Below, one piece after another: positions 6,264 to 13,453 of a stretch of 19,386 nucleotides of DNA. Source of the DNA: DATCJU01 sp036562635 (GTDB lineage Bacteria; Actinomycetota; Actinomycetes; Mycobacteriales; Pseudonocardiaceae); NCBI GenBank assembly GCA_036562635.1, contig DATCJU010000096.1, positions 1 through 19,386 on the forward strand, in the 5' to 3' direction. The position numbers and the translations under genes are program-made. The notes beneath the pieces were generated by a model, which ran no database searches, had not been told where the DNA came from, and saw only the letters and a list, made by a program, of their open reading frames with translations. Each line of letters opens with the position of its first letter. Within the stretch, counting starts at the first letter, position 1.

Positions 6264-7448
6264 ATGGCCCAGGACATCGTTCCGATCGAGCTCAGCCTGC
6301 CTCAGGGTGACCTGGTCACGCTGTGGGCACCGCGGTGGCGTGAGGACGGTGAGGAGTGGGAGGCCTTCCTCGGTCACGGGGACGACCTCTACGCGTTCCC
6401 GTCCGCCGCGGAGCTGGCCGCGTTCGTGCGCACCGCCACCGAGCACGATCTGATCGAGCACCCGGTCTGGCACGTCGTGCCGGGGTTGGCGGCGACCGAG
6501 CTGGTGCCGGACGAGGAGCACCGGTTCGACCTGGTGGGTGTGCCGGATCTGGTGGCCCAGGACCCGAACACCTGGACGCTGGGCGAGCTGGCCGACACCG
6601 TGGCGTTCCTGCGCTCGTTGGCCGACGTCTGCGACCTGGAGGTGGTCCACGAGATCCTCGACTCCGCCGAGGGGTTCGCGCTGCTGCCCGAGGGAACCCT
6701 GCCGTTCTCCGGTCGGGAGGGCGAGCGGCGGTGGATCGAGCTGGGTCAGGTGGTGGTCGAGCGCTGGGACGAGCTGCTCGACGCGGTCGACGCGTTGGTG
6801 ACGGTGCCGGAGGTGGACCCGGCCGCGGTGGAGGAGGCTCGCGCCGAGCTGGCCGAGGAGGGCGACGAGGCCGAGGAGGACGTGCCGGACACCGCGGACG
6901 ACTTCTGGGCCGAGGTCGGCATCGACCCGATCAAGATCATCACGACTCAGGGCGAGTACTACACGTTGCGCTGCTACCTGGACGACGAGCCGATCTTCCT
7001 CGGTTCCGACGGGCGTATCGACGTGTTCACCTCCCCACGTGCACTGGCCCGGTACCTGGCCGACGAGGAGGCCGAGCACGACCTGCGTGACGTGGTCACC
7101 TGGCCCGAGGTGGCGACCAGGGCCACCGGAGGCGAACTGGAGATCGAGGTCGCTCCGGAGAACGTCTACGTCCTGCCGGGTCTGGCCGACGACCTGGCCG
7201 GGGGCCCGGAGGCCGTCGACCCCCAACAGCTCGAGCTGGCGGTCGAACTGCTCACCGACGCCGCCGACTGGGCCGGGGAGCGGGACGTACGGCAGGAACT
7301 GGCGCCCTCGAAGCGGTTGGGGTGGTTGGTCTCGTTCGTGCTGGAGCCCAACCCCACCCGGCTGGCGCCGAGCGCACCGTTCGACGAGGAGGTCGACACC
7401 TGGCAGCGGCTGGTCGCGGACTTCGAGGACCGGCTGCGGGTGCACTGA
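6264..7448 (+). CDS. Acidic two-repeat protein related to mycobacterial Rv3311 (often labelled primosomal protein)
   Basis: 394 aa; ATG with GGGGAGG 6 bases upstream. Its biochemical function is unknown. It contains two copies of a roughly 65-residue unit: residues 8-72 (QGDLVTL...AFLG...FPSAAELAAFV...EHDL...VWHVV) and 223-283 (QGEYYTL...IFLG...FTSPRALARYL...EHDL...TWPEV). They are separated by an acidic Glu/Asp-rich stretch around 185-215. There is no signal peptide, membrane segment or recognisable catalytic motif, so it is probably cytosolic. The placement upstream of add and the deoA-cdd-sdh region matches that of Rv3311 in M. tuberculosis (from memory). The primosomal label seen in databases has no support in this sequence: no helicase or primase motif is present. 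It is convergent with add across a hairpin. Confidence 0.85.
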   Translation: MAQDIVPIELSLPQGDLVTLWAPRWREDGEEWEAFLGHGDDLYAFPSAAELAAFVRTATEHDLIEHPVWHVVPGLAATELVPDEEHRFDLVGVPDLVAQDPNTWTLGELADTVAFLRSLADVCDLEVVHEILDSAEGFALLPEGTLPFSGREGERRWIELGQVVVERWDELLDAVDALVTVPEVDPAAVEEARAELAEEGDEAEEDVPDTADDFWAEVGIDPIKIITTQGEYYTLRCYLDDEPIFLGSDGRIDVFTSPRALARYLADEEAEHDLRDVVTWPEVATRATGGELEIEVAPENVYVLPGLADDLAGGPEAVDPQQLELAVELLTDAADWAGERDVRQELAPSKRLGWLVSFVLEPNPTRLAPSAPFDEEVDTWQRLVADFEDRLRVH

Positions 7449-7456
7449 CGTTCCAC

Positions 7457-7496
7457 CGGCACCGCGCCCGGTGCGATCGCGTCGGGCGCGGTGCCG
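7457..7496. terminator. Bidirectional terminator-like hairpin, Rv3311-like gene / add
   Basis: A perfect 14 bp inverted repeat (7457-7470 with 7483-7496) with a 12-base loop sits centrally in the 84-base gap between convergent stops at 7448 and 7533. The loop contains the palindrome GCGATCGC. No T-tract is present. Confidence 0.7.
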
Positions 7497-7532
7497 CAGG
7501 AGCGGTACGGCAGGTCGTACGGTGCTCGGTGG

Positions 7533-8621
7533 TCAGGCCGCCAGCTGCTCGTACGCCGGCGTGATCACCTCGTCGATGAGAGCGCGCCGCTGGTCGTAGG
7601 GGATGAACGCCGACTTCATGGCGTTGACGGTGAACCAGCGCAGCTCGTCCCAGCCGTAGCCGAAGGTCTCCGCCAGCGTGGCCAGCTCGCTGGACAGGGT
7701 GCAGTGGCTCATGAGCCGGTTGTCGGTGTTGACCGTGACCCGGAACCGCAGCCGGGTCAGCAGGTCGATCGGGTGCTCGGCGACGGACGTGGCCGCTCCG
7801 GTCTGCACGTTGGAGCTGGGGCACACCTCCAGGGCGATACGACGGTCCCGCACGTACGCGGCCAACCGGCCGAGCTGGGCGTTGCCCTCCGCGTCGACCT
7901 TGATGTCGTCGGCGATGCGTACGCCGTGGCCGAGTCGCTCGGCCCCGCAGTACTGGACCGCCTCCCAGATGGAGGACACTCCGGCCGCCTCCCCGGCGTG
8001 GATGGTGAAGTGTGCGTTCTGCTGCCGCAGGTACTCGAACGCCTCCAGGCAGCGGGTGGGCGGGAAGCCGGCCTCCGGTCCGGCGATGTCGAAGCCGACC
8101 ACCGCGGCGTCCCGGTAGCGCACGGCGAGCTCGGCGATCTCCCGGGCCCGGTCGTGCTGCCGCATGGCGCACAGCAGGGTGCCGATCCGGATCCGCCGCC
8201 CGGCCCGGGCGGCCCACCGCTCACCCTCCCGGAAGCCCTCCTGGACCGCCTCGACGACCTGCTCCAGGGACAGCCCCTTGGCGCAGAACAGCTCGGGCGC
8301 GTAGCGCACCTCGGCATAGACCACGCCGTCGGCGGCGAGGTCCTCCGCACACTCGGCGGCCACCCGGACCAGGGCCTCCCGGGTCTGCATCACGCCGACC
8401 GTGTGCGCGAAGGTCTCCAGGTAGCGCTCCAGGGAGCCCGAGTCGGCGGCCTCGGCGAACCAGGTCTCCAGGTGCGCGGCGTCGGTGCTCGGCAGGGCGG
8501 TGTATCCGCAGTCCCGAGCCAGGTCGATGACGGTCTGCGGTCGCAGGCCGCCGTCGAGGTGGTCGTGCAGCAGCACCTTGGGTGCTCGGCGGATGTGCTC
8601 CAGTGTCACCGGAGTCGGCAT
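7533..8621 (-). CDS. add: Adenosine deaminase
   Basis: 362 aa from ATG 8621. Add hydrolyses adenosine and deoxyadenosine to the inosine forms plus ammonia in the cytosol, using one zinc ion. Metal and catalytic landmarks are all visible: His19 and His21 in LLHDHLDGG, His208 and general-acid Glu211 in IHAGEAAG, His232 in RLGHG, Asp300 in VNTDNR, and CPSSNVQTG. The family's second Asp (TDDP in mammals) is Asn301, which I recall as normal for actinobacterial members. A GTG two codons upstream (8627) could start the protein, but no ribosome site precedes either codon. A TACCGT box ends exactly 6 bases before the ATG, so a leaderless start at 8621 is favoured. It works with the deoA/cdd/transporter operon but has its own promoter and is separated by the coiled-coil gene. 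Confidence 0.97.
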   Translation of the reverse strand: MPTPVTLEHIRRAPKVLLHDHLDGGLRPQTVIDLARDCGYTALPSTDAAHLETWFAEAADSGSLERYLETFAHTVGVMQTREALVRVAAECAEDLAADGVVYAEVRYAPELFCAKGLSLEQVVEAVQEGFREGERWAARAGRRIRIGTLLCAMRQHDRAREIAELAVRYRDAAVVGFDIAGPEAGFPPTRCLEAFEYLRQQNAHFTIHAGEAAGVSSIWEAVQYCGAERLGHGVRIADDIKVDAEGNAQLGRLAAYVRDRRIALEVCPSSNVQTGAATSVAEHPIDLLTRLRFRVTVNTDNRLMSHCTLSSELATLAETFGYGWDELRWFTVNAMKSAFIPYDQRRALIDEVITPAYEQLAA

Positions 8622-8627
8622 GGTCAC

Positions 8628-8633
8628 ACGGTA
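8628..8633 (-). promoter_or_regulatory. Candidate -10 box for a leaderless add transcript
   Basis: On the minus strand, TACCGT (TANNNT pattern) is followed by 6 bases and then ATG at 8621, which is the spacing of leaderless actinobacterial genes. The lack of a ribosome site upstream of the start fits. No clear -35 box is visible. Confidence 0.45.
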
Positions 8634-8891
8634 CCGCCGGGACCGGGATCCCGATCGAGCTACCCGCCGCTCGTCCGCCGTGTCGCACCGCGATACCGCT
8701 TCGGAACCGCCCTCTTCACAGAACTACGCCATGAATCCACTCTTACGGGTTGACACACCCGACCGTCGGCGGAAGCCCATCACTCGAGGTCAACATCCTT
8801 GCGCCCTCAAACTCACCTGAACAGAGCAACAAGCCGGTCCCTCCGGGCCGGAAGGCGATCGATCGAGCCGATCGGCGGGCCCCGACAGCCG

Positions 8892-8908
8892 TCGAACGAC
8901 TCGTTCGA
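8892..8908. promoter_or_regulatory. 17 bp dyad resembling an actinobacterial SOS (LexA) box with one extra spacer base
   Basis: The 8-base arms TCGAACGA and TCGTTCGA flank a single C. Read as half-sites it is TCGAAC-N5-GTTCGA; the known actinobacterial SOS box is TCGAAC-N4-GTTCGA. It lies 57 bases upstream of the TAGGCT -10 candidate of the coiled-coil gene. The spacing mismatch leaves LexA binding doubtful, but a regulator site is likely. Confidence 0.5.
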
Positions 8909-8965
8909 AGCCGGGAAGAATGATCAACTCGCCAGGGGCACTGGGAGGTCACCCGATCAAGTGGC

Positions 8966-8971
8966 TAGGCT
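8966..8971 (+). promoter_or_regulatory. Candidate -10 box of the coiled-coil gene
   Basis: TAGGCT matches TANNNT and is identical to the -10 candidate of the Rv3311-like gene. It stands about 40 bases before the GTG start, leaving room for the GGAAGG ribosome site. No recognisable -35 box is present. Confidence 0.35.
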
Positions 8972-9010
8972 CCCGATGGTCTCCACTCCCCTCGGAAGGT
9001 CAGTCCTGCC

Positions 9011-10315
9011 GTGAACGAGAACAACCACGCGATGTCCTTCGACCGGATGCGCAGCATGCTGCTGCGCGCCGCGGAGATCCGCGAGAGCGAACAGCAGCAG
9101 ATCTTCGATGCGTTGGACGAGATCCACGCGCGCCTGTCGCCCCTCGAGTCCCTCGGTTCGGTGCGCAAGCGGCTGTCGGAGCTGCCCGACCGCACCGAGA
9201 TGAGCGTGCTCGCCGAGCGGCTCGACGAGGCGCTCAGCAAGCTGGAGGCACAGGAAGGCACCCTCACCGCCCTCGGGCAGGCGGTGGACAGCCTCGTCGA
9301 CAAGCTCGCCAAGCCGTTCGCCCAGCTCGACGGCCGCCTGGACGGGGTCGCGGGCCGTTTCGAGGGGGTCGCCGGCCGGATGGACGGTCTGGAGGACCGT
9401 CTGAGCCACATCCACAAGCGTCTCGACGACCTGGACGGTCGGTTCGACAAGACCGACATGCGACTGGAGGCGCTGCCCAACGCGATCCAGGGCCCGATGC
9501 GCGACCGGATCGACGCGATGGAGACCGCGCTGCGGGGCCGGCTGGACGAGGTGGACGAGGGCGTGCACGAGCACCTCGACGGCACCAAGGAAGCCCTGCA
9601 GCGCTCCCTGGACGAGACCATCCGGGACGTCCGGCAGGCCGTCGCCGAGTCCGCCGAGTCCGTGCGGCGCTCGCTGGGCGAGTCCACCGAGTCGGTGCGG
9701 CAGGCCGTCGGCGAGTCGACGGAGGAGCTGCGGCGCAGCATCACCGAGTCCACCACCGCCGTCCAGCGGCAGATCGACGAGTCGGCCGACGCCGTGCAGC
9801 GCACGGTGCAGGAGTCGGCGGACCGCACCACCGAGCGTCTCGACAGCTCGCTGGCCGAGACCCGCGACTCGGTGCACGGCAAGCTGGACGAGCTGGCCGC
9901 CACCCGGCTCAACGCGCTCGCCCAGCGCCTGGAGCAGCTCACCGCCCGGCTGGACGAGGTCGCGTCGCGCCTGGACACCGTGGAGAGCGGCGTGCACAAC
10001 CGGATCGGCGAGCTGGCCGGGACGGTGGAGCAGGGCATCAACCGCATCGACGCCTCTCTGGCGCACCGCCCGGACTCCCAGTCCATCAGCGAGCTGGTGC
10101 GTCAGGCCCACGAGGAGACCGAGCGCCGGCACGCCGGGCAGCTCGACGAGGCCATGGCCACCTTCGCCGAGCTCATCCTCGGCGGTGGGGCCCCGGCGGC
10201 CCCGCCCGCCCCGGCCGCCCTGCCGCGCCCACAGCGTCGTGCGGCCCGCTCCCGCAACACCAAGCGGGAGACCACCGAGGGTGACCTCGGCGACCTGAGC
10301 GCCGAGAGCGCCTGA
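9011..10315 (+). CDS. Long coiled-coil protein with heptad and hendecad repeats, function unknown
   Basis: 434 aa; GTG start, GGAAGG 11 bases upstream; ATG 9032 is a weaker alternative. Nearly the whole chain is predicted helical. Residues 106-154 form seven clear heptads of the type LDGRLDG/VAGRFEG. After LPN, residues 158-278 form eleven contiguous 11-residue units with hydrophobics at positions 6 and 10 and ES(T/A)(E/D) starts (for example ESTESVRQAVG). Further helix follows to about 390, then a Pro/Ala-rich joint and a basic PRPQRRAARSRNTKR tail before an acidic end. There is no signal peptide or membrane segment. Hendecads are typical of apolipoprotein/perilipin-like and polar-scaffold proteins, giving either right-handed coiled coils or membrane-surface helices. 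The basic tail could contact nucleic acid or lipid headgroups. I do not recognise a characterised family; scaffold or envelope-associated roles are only possibilities. Confidence 0.85.
   Translation: MNENNHAMSFDRMRSMLLRAAEIRESEQQQIFDALDEIHARLSPLESLGSVRKRLSELPDRTEMSVLAERLDEALSKLEAQEGTLTALGQAVDSLVDKLAKPFAQLDGRLDGVAGRFEGVAGRMDGLEDRLSHIHKRLDDLDGRFDKTDMRLEALPNAIQGPMRDRIDAMETALRGRLDEVDEGVHEHLDGTKEALQRSLDETIRDVRQAVAESAESVRRSLGESTESVRQAVGESTEELRRSITESTTAVQRQIDESADAVQRTVQESADRTTERLDSSLAETRDSVHGKLDELAATRLNALAQRLEQLTARLDEVASRLDTVESGVHNRIGELAGTVEQGINRIDASLAHRPDSQSISELVRQAHEETERRHAGQLDEAMATFAELILGGGAPAAPPAPAALPRPQRRAARSRNTKRETTEGDLGDLSAESA
9482..9844 (+). repeat. Eleven tandem 33-base (11-residue) units inside the coiled-coil gene
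   Basis: In-frame degenerate repeats encode residues 158-278 with no insertion or deletion. The units from 9614 to 9844 are the most alike, mostly beginning Glu-Ser-Thr/Ala. The DNA copies are diverged, so the periodicity is held at protein level. Confidence 0.8.
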
Positions 10316-10340
10316 CCGACGGCTCGCGGACACCCGACGC

Positions 10341-10377
10341 ACAAGGGGTGCACTCCCGACGGGAGTGCACCCCTTGT
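10341..10377. terminator. Bidirectional terminator hairpin, coiled-coil gene / deoA
   Basis: A perfect 17 bp stem (10341-10357 with 10361-10377) with a 3-base GAC loop lies between convergent stops at 10315 and 10401. Flanking ACG/CGT can add three pairs past a one-base bulge. The TTGTCGTCTTCG that follows on the plus strand is only weakly T-rich. It is the strongest terminator candidate in the window. Confidence 0.8.
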
Positions 10378-10400
10378 CGTCTTCGTGCGCAGTGTCGAGG

Positions 10401-11705
10401 TCAGCCGGTGCTGCGCAGGACGTCGATCACCAGCGGGCCACGCGCCACCGGGTCCTCCCCGACGGGACCGTCGGTGACCTCCAGGCCGCCGCGCAGGGCG
10501 TCCAGCGCCGCGGGAACCGCCTCCGGGGTGTCGGTGTGCAGTTCCAGCAGGGGCTGCCCGGCGGCCACCTTCTCCCCCGGTGCGGCCAGGCAGAGCACCC
10601 CGGCGGCGTGCTGCACCGCATCCTCCTTGCGGCTCCGGCCGGCGCCCAGCCGCCAGGCGGCGACCCCCACCGCGTAGGCGTCGAGCCGGGTCAGCACCCC
10701 GTCCCGCTCGGCGGACACCACGTGCACGTGCGAGGCGGTGGGCAGCGGCGCCTCCGGGTCACCACCCTGCGCCCGGATCATCCGGCACCAGGTCTCGTAG
10801 GCCCGCCCCGAGCGGAGCACCTCGGCCGGGTCCACCTCGGTCAGGCCGGTGAGCGCGAGCATCTCCCGGGCCAGGGCCACGGTCAGCTCGACCACGTCCG
10901 CCGGACCCCCGCCGCGCAGCACCTCCACCGACTCGGCGACCTCCAGGGCGTTGCCCACCGCACGTCCCAGCGGCACCGACATGTCAGTGAGCAGGGCGCT
11001 GACCGCCAGGTCGTGCTCCCGCCCGATGCCCACCAGCACCTCGGCCAGGCGGCGGGCGTCGGCCTCGGTCTTCATGAAAGCCCCCGACCCGACCTTGACG
11101 TCGAGCACCAACGCGTCCGCGCCCTCGGCGATCTTCTTGCTCATGATCGAGCTGGCGATCAGCGGGATCGACTCGACGGTGCCGGTGACGTCCCGCAGCG
11201 CGTACAGCTTGCGGTCCGCCGGGGCCAGCCCCTCGGTCGGCGCACAGATCACCGCCCCCACCTCGCGCAACTGCCGGACGATCTCGTCCGCCGAGAGCCG
11301 CGCACGCCAGCCGGGGATGGACTCCAGCTTGTCCAACGTCCCGCCGGTGTGGCCCAGGCCACGGCCGGAGAGCTGGGGCACGGCGGCACCACAGGCCGCG
11401 ACCAGCGGAGCCAGAGGCAGGGTGATCTTGTCGCCGACGCCGCCGGTGGAGTGCTTGTCCACCGTCGGGCGGCCCACCCCGGACAGATCCAGCCGTTCCC
11501 CCGAGGCCACCATCGCCCTCGTCCATCGGGCGATCTCCTCGACGTCCATGCCGCGCAACAGGATCGCCATGGCCAGCGCGGACATCTGCTCGTCGGCGAC
11601 CACGCCCCTGGTGTAGGCGTCGACCACCCAGTCGATCTGTTCGGCGGTGAGCGTCCCGCCGTCCCGCTTGACGCGGATCACGTCAACGGCGTTCCAAGGC
11701 TCCAC
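10401..11705 (-). CDS. deoA: Thymidine phosphorylase
   Basis: 434 aa, the normal length; GTG start with AAGGAG five bases upstream on the minus strand. DeoA converts thymidine or deoxyuridine plus phosphate to the base and 2-deoxyribose-1-phosphate. It shows the phosphate-binding DKHSTGGVGDK (83-93), the family signature SGRGLGHTGGTLDKLE (113-128), and SSIMSKKIAEGADALVLDVKVG. Arg171, Ser186 and Lys190 fall at the same numbers as the pyrimidine-binding residues of the E. coli enzyme. The pyrimidine-nucleoside phosphorylase C-terminal domain is complete (about 345-434). It is the last gene of the six-gene minus-strand nucleoside operon, 68 bases after cdd with a long hairpin between. Its product feeds DeoC, encoded at the left edge of the window, through a phosphopentomutase that is not present here. 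Confidence 0.98.
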   Translation of the reverse strand: MEPWNAVDVIRVKRDGGTLTAEQIDWVVDAYTRGVVADEQMSALAMAILLRGMDVEEIARWTRAMVASGERLDLSGVGRPTVDKHSTGGVGDKITLPLAPLVAACGAAVPQLSGRGLGHTGGTLDKLESIPGWRARLSADEIVRQLREVGAVICAPTEGLAPADRKLYALRDVTGTVESIPLIASSIMSKKIAEGADALVLDVKVGSGAFMKTEADARRLAEVLVGIGREHDLAVSALLTDMSVPLGRAVGNALEVAESVEVLRGGGPADVVELTVALAREMLALTGLTEVDPAEVLRSGRAYETWCRMIRAQGGDPEAPLPTASHVHVVSAERDGVLTRLDAYAVGVAAWRLGAGRSRKEDAVQHAAGVLCLAAPGEKVAAGQPLLELHTDTPEAVPAALDALRGGLEVTDGPVGEDPVARGPLVIDVLRSTG

Positions 11706-11721
11706 GGTGCTCCTTCACCGC

Positions 11722-11762
11722 CGTGGCCGGGGCCCGCCCCTTCGGGCGCGACCCCGGCCACG
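11722..11762 (-). repeat. Long hairpin between cdd and deoA
   Basis: The outer arms 11722-11732 and 11752-11762 pair over 11 bp, and an inner 5 bp stem (11735-11739 with 11744-11748) closes a 4-base loop. In the transcript it lies between the cdd stop and the AAGGAG of deoA. It could be a partial terminator or an RNA-stability element lowering deoA expression. There is no T-run, and the operon is likely continuous. Confidence 0.55.
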
Positions 11763-11773
11763 ACTCGTCGTTC

Positions 11774-12172
11774 TCACCCGGGAAGGTCGGTGGGTCCGAA
11801 CGCGTCGGGAAGCACCTCGCGCATGGGCAACACCCCGCGCGGGGTGTCCAGCAGGCAGTCCGGCCCGCCCAACTCGTAGATGATCTGTCGGCAACGGCCG
11901 CACGGCATGAGCAACTCCCCGTTGCCGCCGCGACAGGCCACCGCGACGAGTCGCCCGCCACCGGTCAACCGGAGCTGGCCGGCCATGACGCACTCCGCGC
12001 ACAGACCCACGCCGTAGGAGGCGTTCTCCACGTTGCAGCCGAGCACGACACGGCCGTCGTCGCAGAGCCCGGCCGCACCCACCTGCAGCCCCGAGTAGGG
12101 GCAGTAGGCGGACGCGGCAGCCCCCGTTGCGGCCTCCCGCAGCGCGGGCCAGTCCACGGCAGGTGTGGTCAC
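11774..12172 (-). CDS. cdd: Cytidine deaminase
   Basis: 132 aa, the size of the small tetrameric zinc enzymes. Cdd deaminates cytidine and deoxycytidine to uridine forms. It shows GCNVENASYGVGLCAE with zinc ligand Cys58 and proton-shuttling Glu60, and MPCGRCRQ with zinc ligands Cys91 and Cys94. SAYCPYSGLQVGAAG is the usual N-terminal substrate-side motif, and the tail ends LPDAFGPTDL as in most members. The GTG start lies only three bases after the TAG stop of the upstream permease, so translation is probably coupled. The product supplies deoxyuridine to DeoA, the next gene. No unusual residues were noticed. Confidence 0.97.
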   Translation of the reverse strand: MTTPAVDWPALREAATGAAASAYCPYSGLQVGAAGLCDDGRVVLGCNVENASYGVGLCAECVMAGQLRLTGGGRLVAVACRGGNGELLMPCGRCRQIIYELGGPDCLLDTPRGVLPMREVLPDAFGPTDLPG

Positions 12173-12175
12173 CGG

Positions 12176-13453
12176 CTAGTCCCCCTCTCCCCGACGGTAG
12201 GGCAGTCCGGCGGTCGCCGGCGGCCGCAACCGTTTCGCGGCGATGGCGAGCACCACCAGCGTGACAAAGTGCGGGGTGTAGGGGATGAGCTGTTCGGGCA
12301 GTTCGTCGGTGCTCCAGTAGACGTAGTAGACCAGTCCGGCCACCACCGCCGCGATCGCGGCCGCCAGCCACCGCCGCCGGTACAGCAGCACCGCCACCAG
12401 GATCACGATCACCAGCACCGTGGCGTACAGCAGCGCGTGGACGGTGGCCCCGCCCTGACGCAGCTGCAGACCGTCGGTGTAACCGAACAACGCCGACCCG
12501 GCGAGCAGGCCGCCCGGCCGCCAGTTGCCGAAGATCATGGCGGCGAGGCCGATGTACCCCCGGCCGTTGGTCTGTCCCTCCAGGTAGCCCGGCTGTCCCG
12601 GCTGCAGCACCAGCGCGGCACCGCCGAGCCCGGCCAGCGCGCCGGAGACGATCACCGCGACGTACTTGTACCGGTAGACGTTCACCCCCAGGGACTCGGC
12701 GGCGACCGGGTTCTCACCGCAGGAACGCAGCCGCAGACCGAACGCGGAGCGCCACAGCACCAGGTAGCTCACCGGCACCAGCAGGATGGCGATCATGGTG
12801 AGCGGGGAGACACCGGTGACCAGACCACGCAGCAGCCCCGCGACGTCGGACAGCGCCACCCGCTGTGCCGCCTCCAGGTCGCCGAGCCAGTCGGACAGCG
12901 GCTGGGCCGAGTAGGTGTCGAACTTCGGCACCGGCGGCGACTCACGCGGGTTCTGGGAGACCGGAGTGAACAGCAGCGTGGACAGGTACTTGGCCAGACC
13001 GGCACCCAACAGGTTGATCGCCACACCGGACACGATGTGGTTGACCCCGAAGGTCACGGTGGCCACCGCGTGCAGCAGCCCGCCGAGGGCGCCGAAGATC
13101 GCGGCGGCGACGAGCCCGGCCCACGGACCCCACTGGTAGCCGGCCCAGGCCGCGCCCCAGGTCCCGAGGATCATCATGCCCTCGAGGCCGATGTTGACCA
13201 CACCGGCACGCTCGGCCCACAGACCACCCAGACCCGCCAACAGGATCGGCAGCGCCAGCCGCACCGCCGACTGGGCGGTACCGGACGAGGTGAGCTGCGG
13301 CAGCCCGGTCAGGTAGGAGGTGGTGGACAGCACGGCCACGGCGGCCGCCGTCCACAGCATCGCACTGGCCCACAGGGGCAGGCGCCGCCTGCGGGGCGCC
13401 TGCGGCATGGCGACCGGAGCGGCCGCCGGGTTCGCCGGGGTGGACACGCTCAC
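12176..13453 (-). CDS. Nucleoside ABC importer permease, second subunit (BPD_transp_2 family)
   Basis: 425 aa membrane protein. The start is GTG 13453, which overlaps the TGA of the preceding permease by four bases (GTGA); the longer frame to 13681 lies wholly inside that gene. A short cytosolic, basic N-terminus (RRRRLPLW) is followed by about ten hydrophobic segments. Family markers are ERAGVVNIGLEGMMILG near the start of the core, the cytosolic GLRLRSCGENPVAAESLGVNVYRYKY coupling loop, and GRGYIGLAAMIFGNWRPGG. These match the second permease of guanosine/uridine-type (NupQ, YufQ-like) importers paired with a BMP-family binding lipoprotein. It forms the channel with the permease encoded upstream. 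The 3' end is coupled to cdd. Substrate choice (purine or pyrimidine nucleoside) cannot be read from sequence, but neighbours favour pyrimidine nucleosides. Confidence 0.95.
   Translation of the reverse strand: MSVSTPANPAAAPVAMPQAPRRRRLPLWASAMLWTAAAVAVLSTTSYLTGLPQLTSSGTAQSAVRLALPILLAGLGGLWAERAGVVNIGLEGMMILGTWGAAWAGYQWGPWAGLVAAAIFGALGGLLHAVATVTFGVNHIVSGVAINLLGAGLAKYLSTLLFTPVSQNPRESPPVPKFDTYSAQPLSDWLGDLEAAQRVALSDVAGLLRGLVTGVSPLTMIAILLVPVSYLVLWRSAFGLRLRSCGENPVAAESLGVNVYRYKYVAVIVSGALAGLGGAALVLQPGQPGYLEGQTNGRGYIGLAAMIFGNWRPGGLLAGSALFGYTDGLQLRQGGATVHALLYATVLVIVILVAVLLYRRRWLAAAIAAVVAGLVYYVYWSTDELPEQLIPYTPHFVTLVVLAIAAKRLRPPATAGLPYRRGEGD

Larger units (their letters stand above)
8622..9010. other. 389-base divergent intergenic region between add and the coiled-coil gene
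   Basis: No convincing gene was found; the frames here have no ribosome site or family resemblance. It holds the leaderless-type add promoter, a GC hairpin at 8834-8851 (7 bp including one G-T pair, 4-base loop), an isolated TTGACA at 8750-8755 without a fitting -10, an SOS-box-like dyad at 8892-8908, a -10-like TAGGCT at 8966-8971, and the GGAAGG ribosome site at 8994-8999. Confidence 0.7.

Noticed and set aside
8750..8755. TTGACA as a -35 box
   Set aside because: No TANNNT-type -10 lies 16-19 bases downstream, and no gene start follows closely on the plus strand.
8743..8952. 69-codon minus-strand frame in the add/coiled-coil gap
   Set aside because: No ribosome site, no recognisable motif, and it overlaps likely regulatory elements.
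9482..9844. CRISPR-like or satellite repeat array
   Set aside because: The 33-base periodicity is in-frame and diverged at DNA level; it encodes hendecads of a coiled coil rather than spaced identical repeats.
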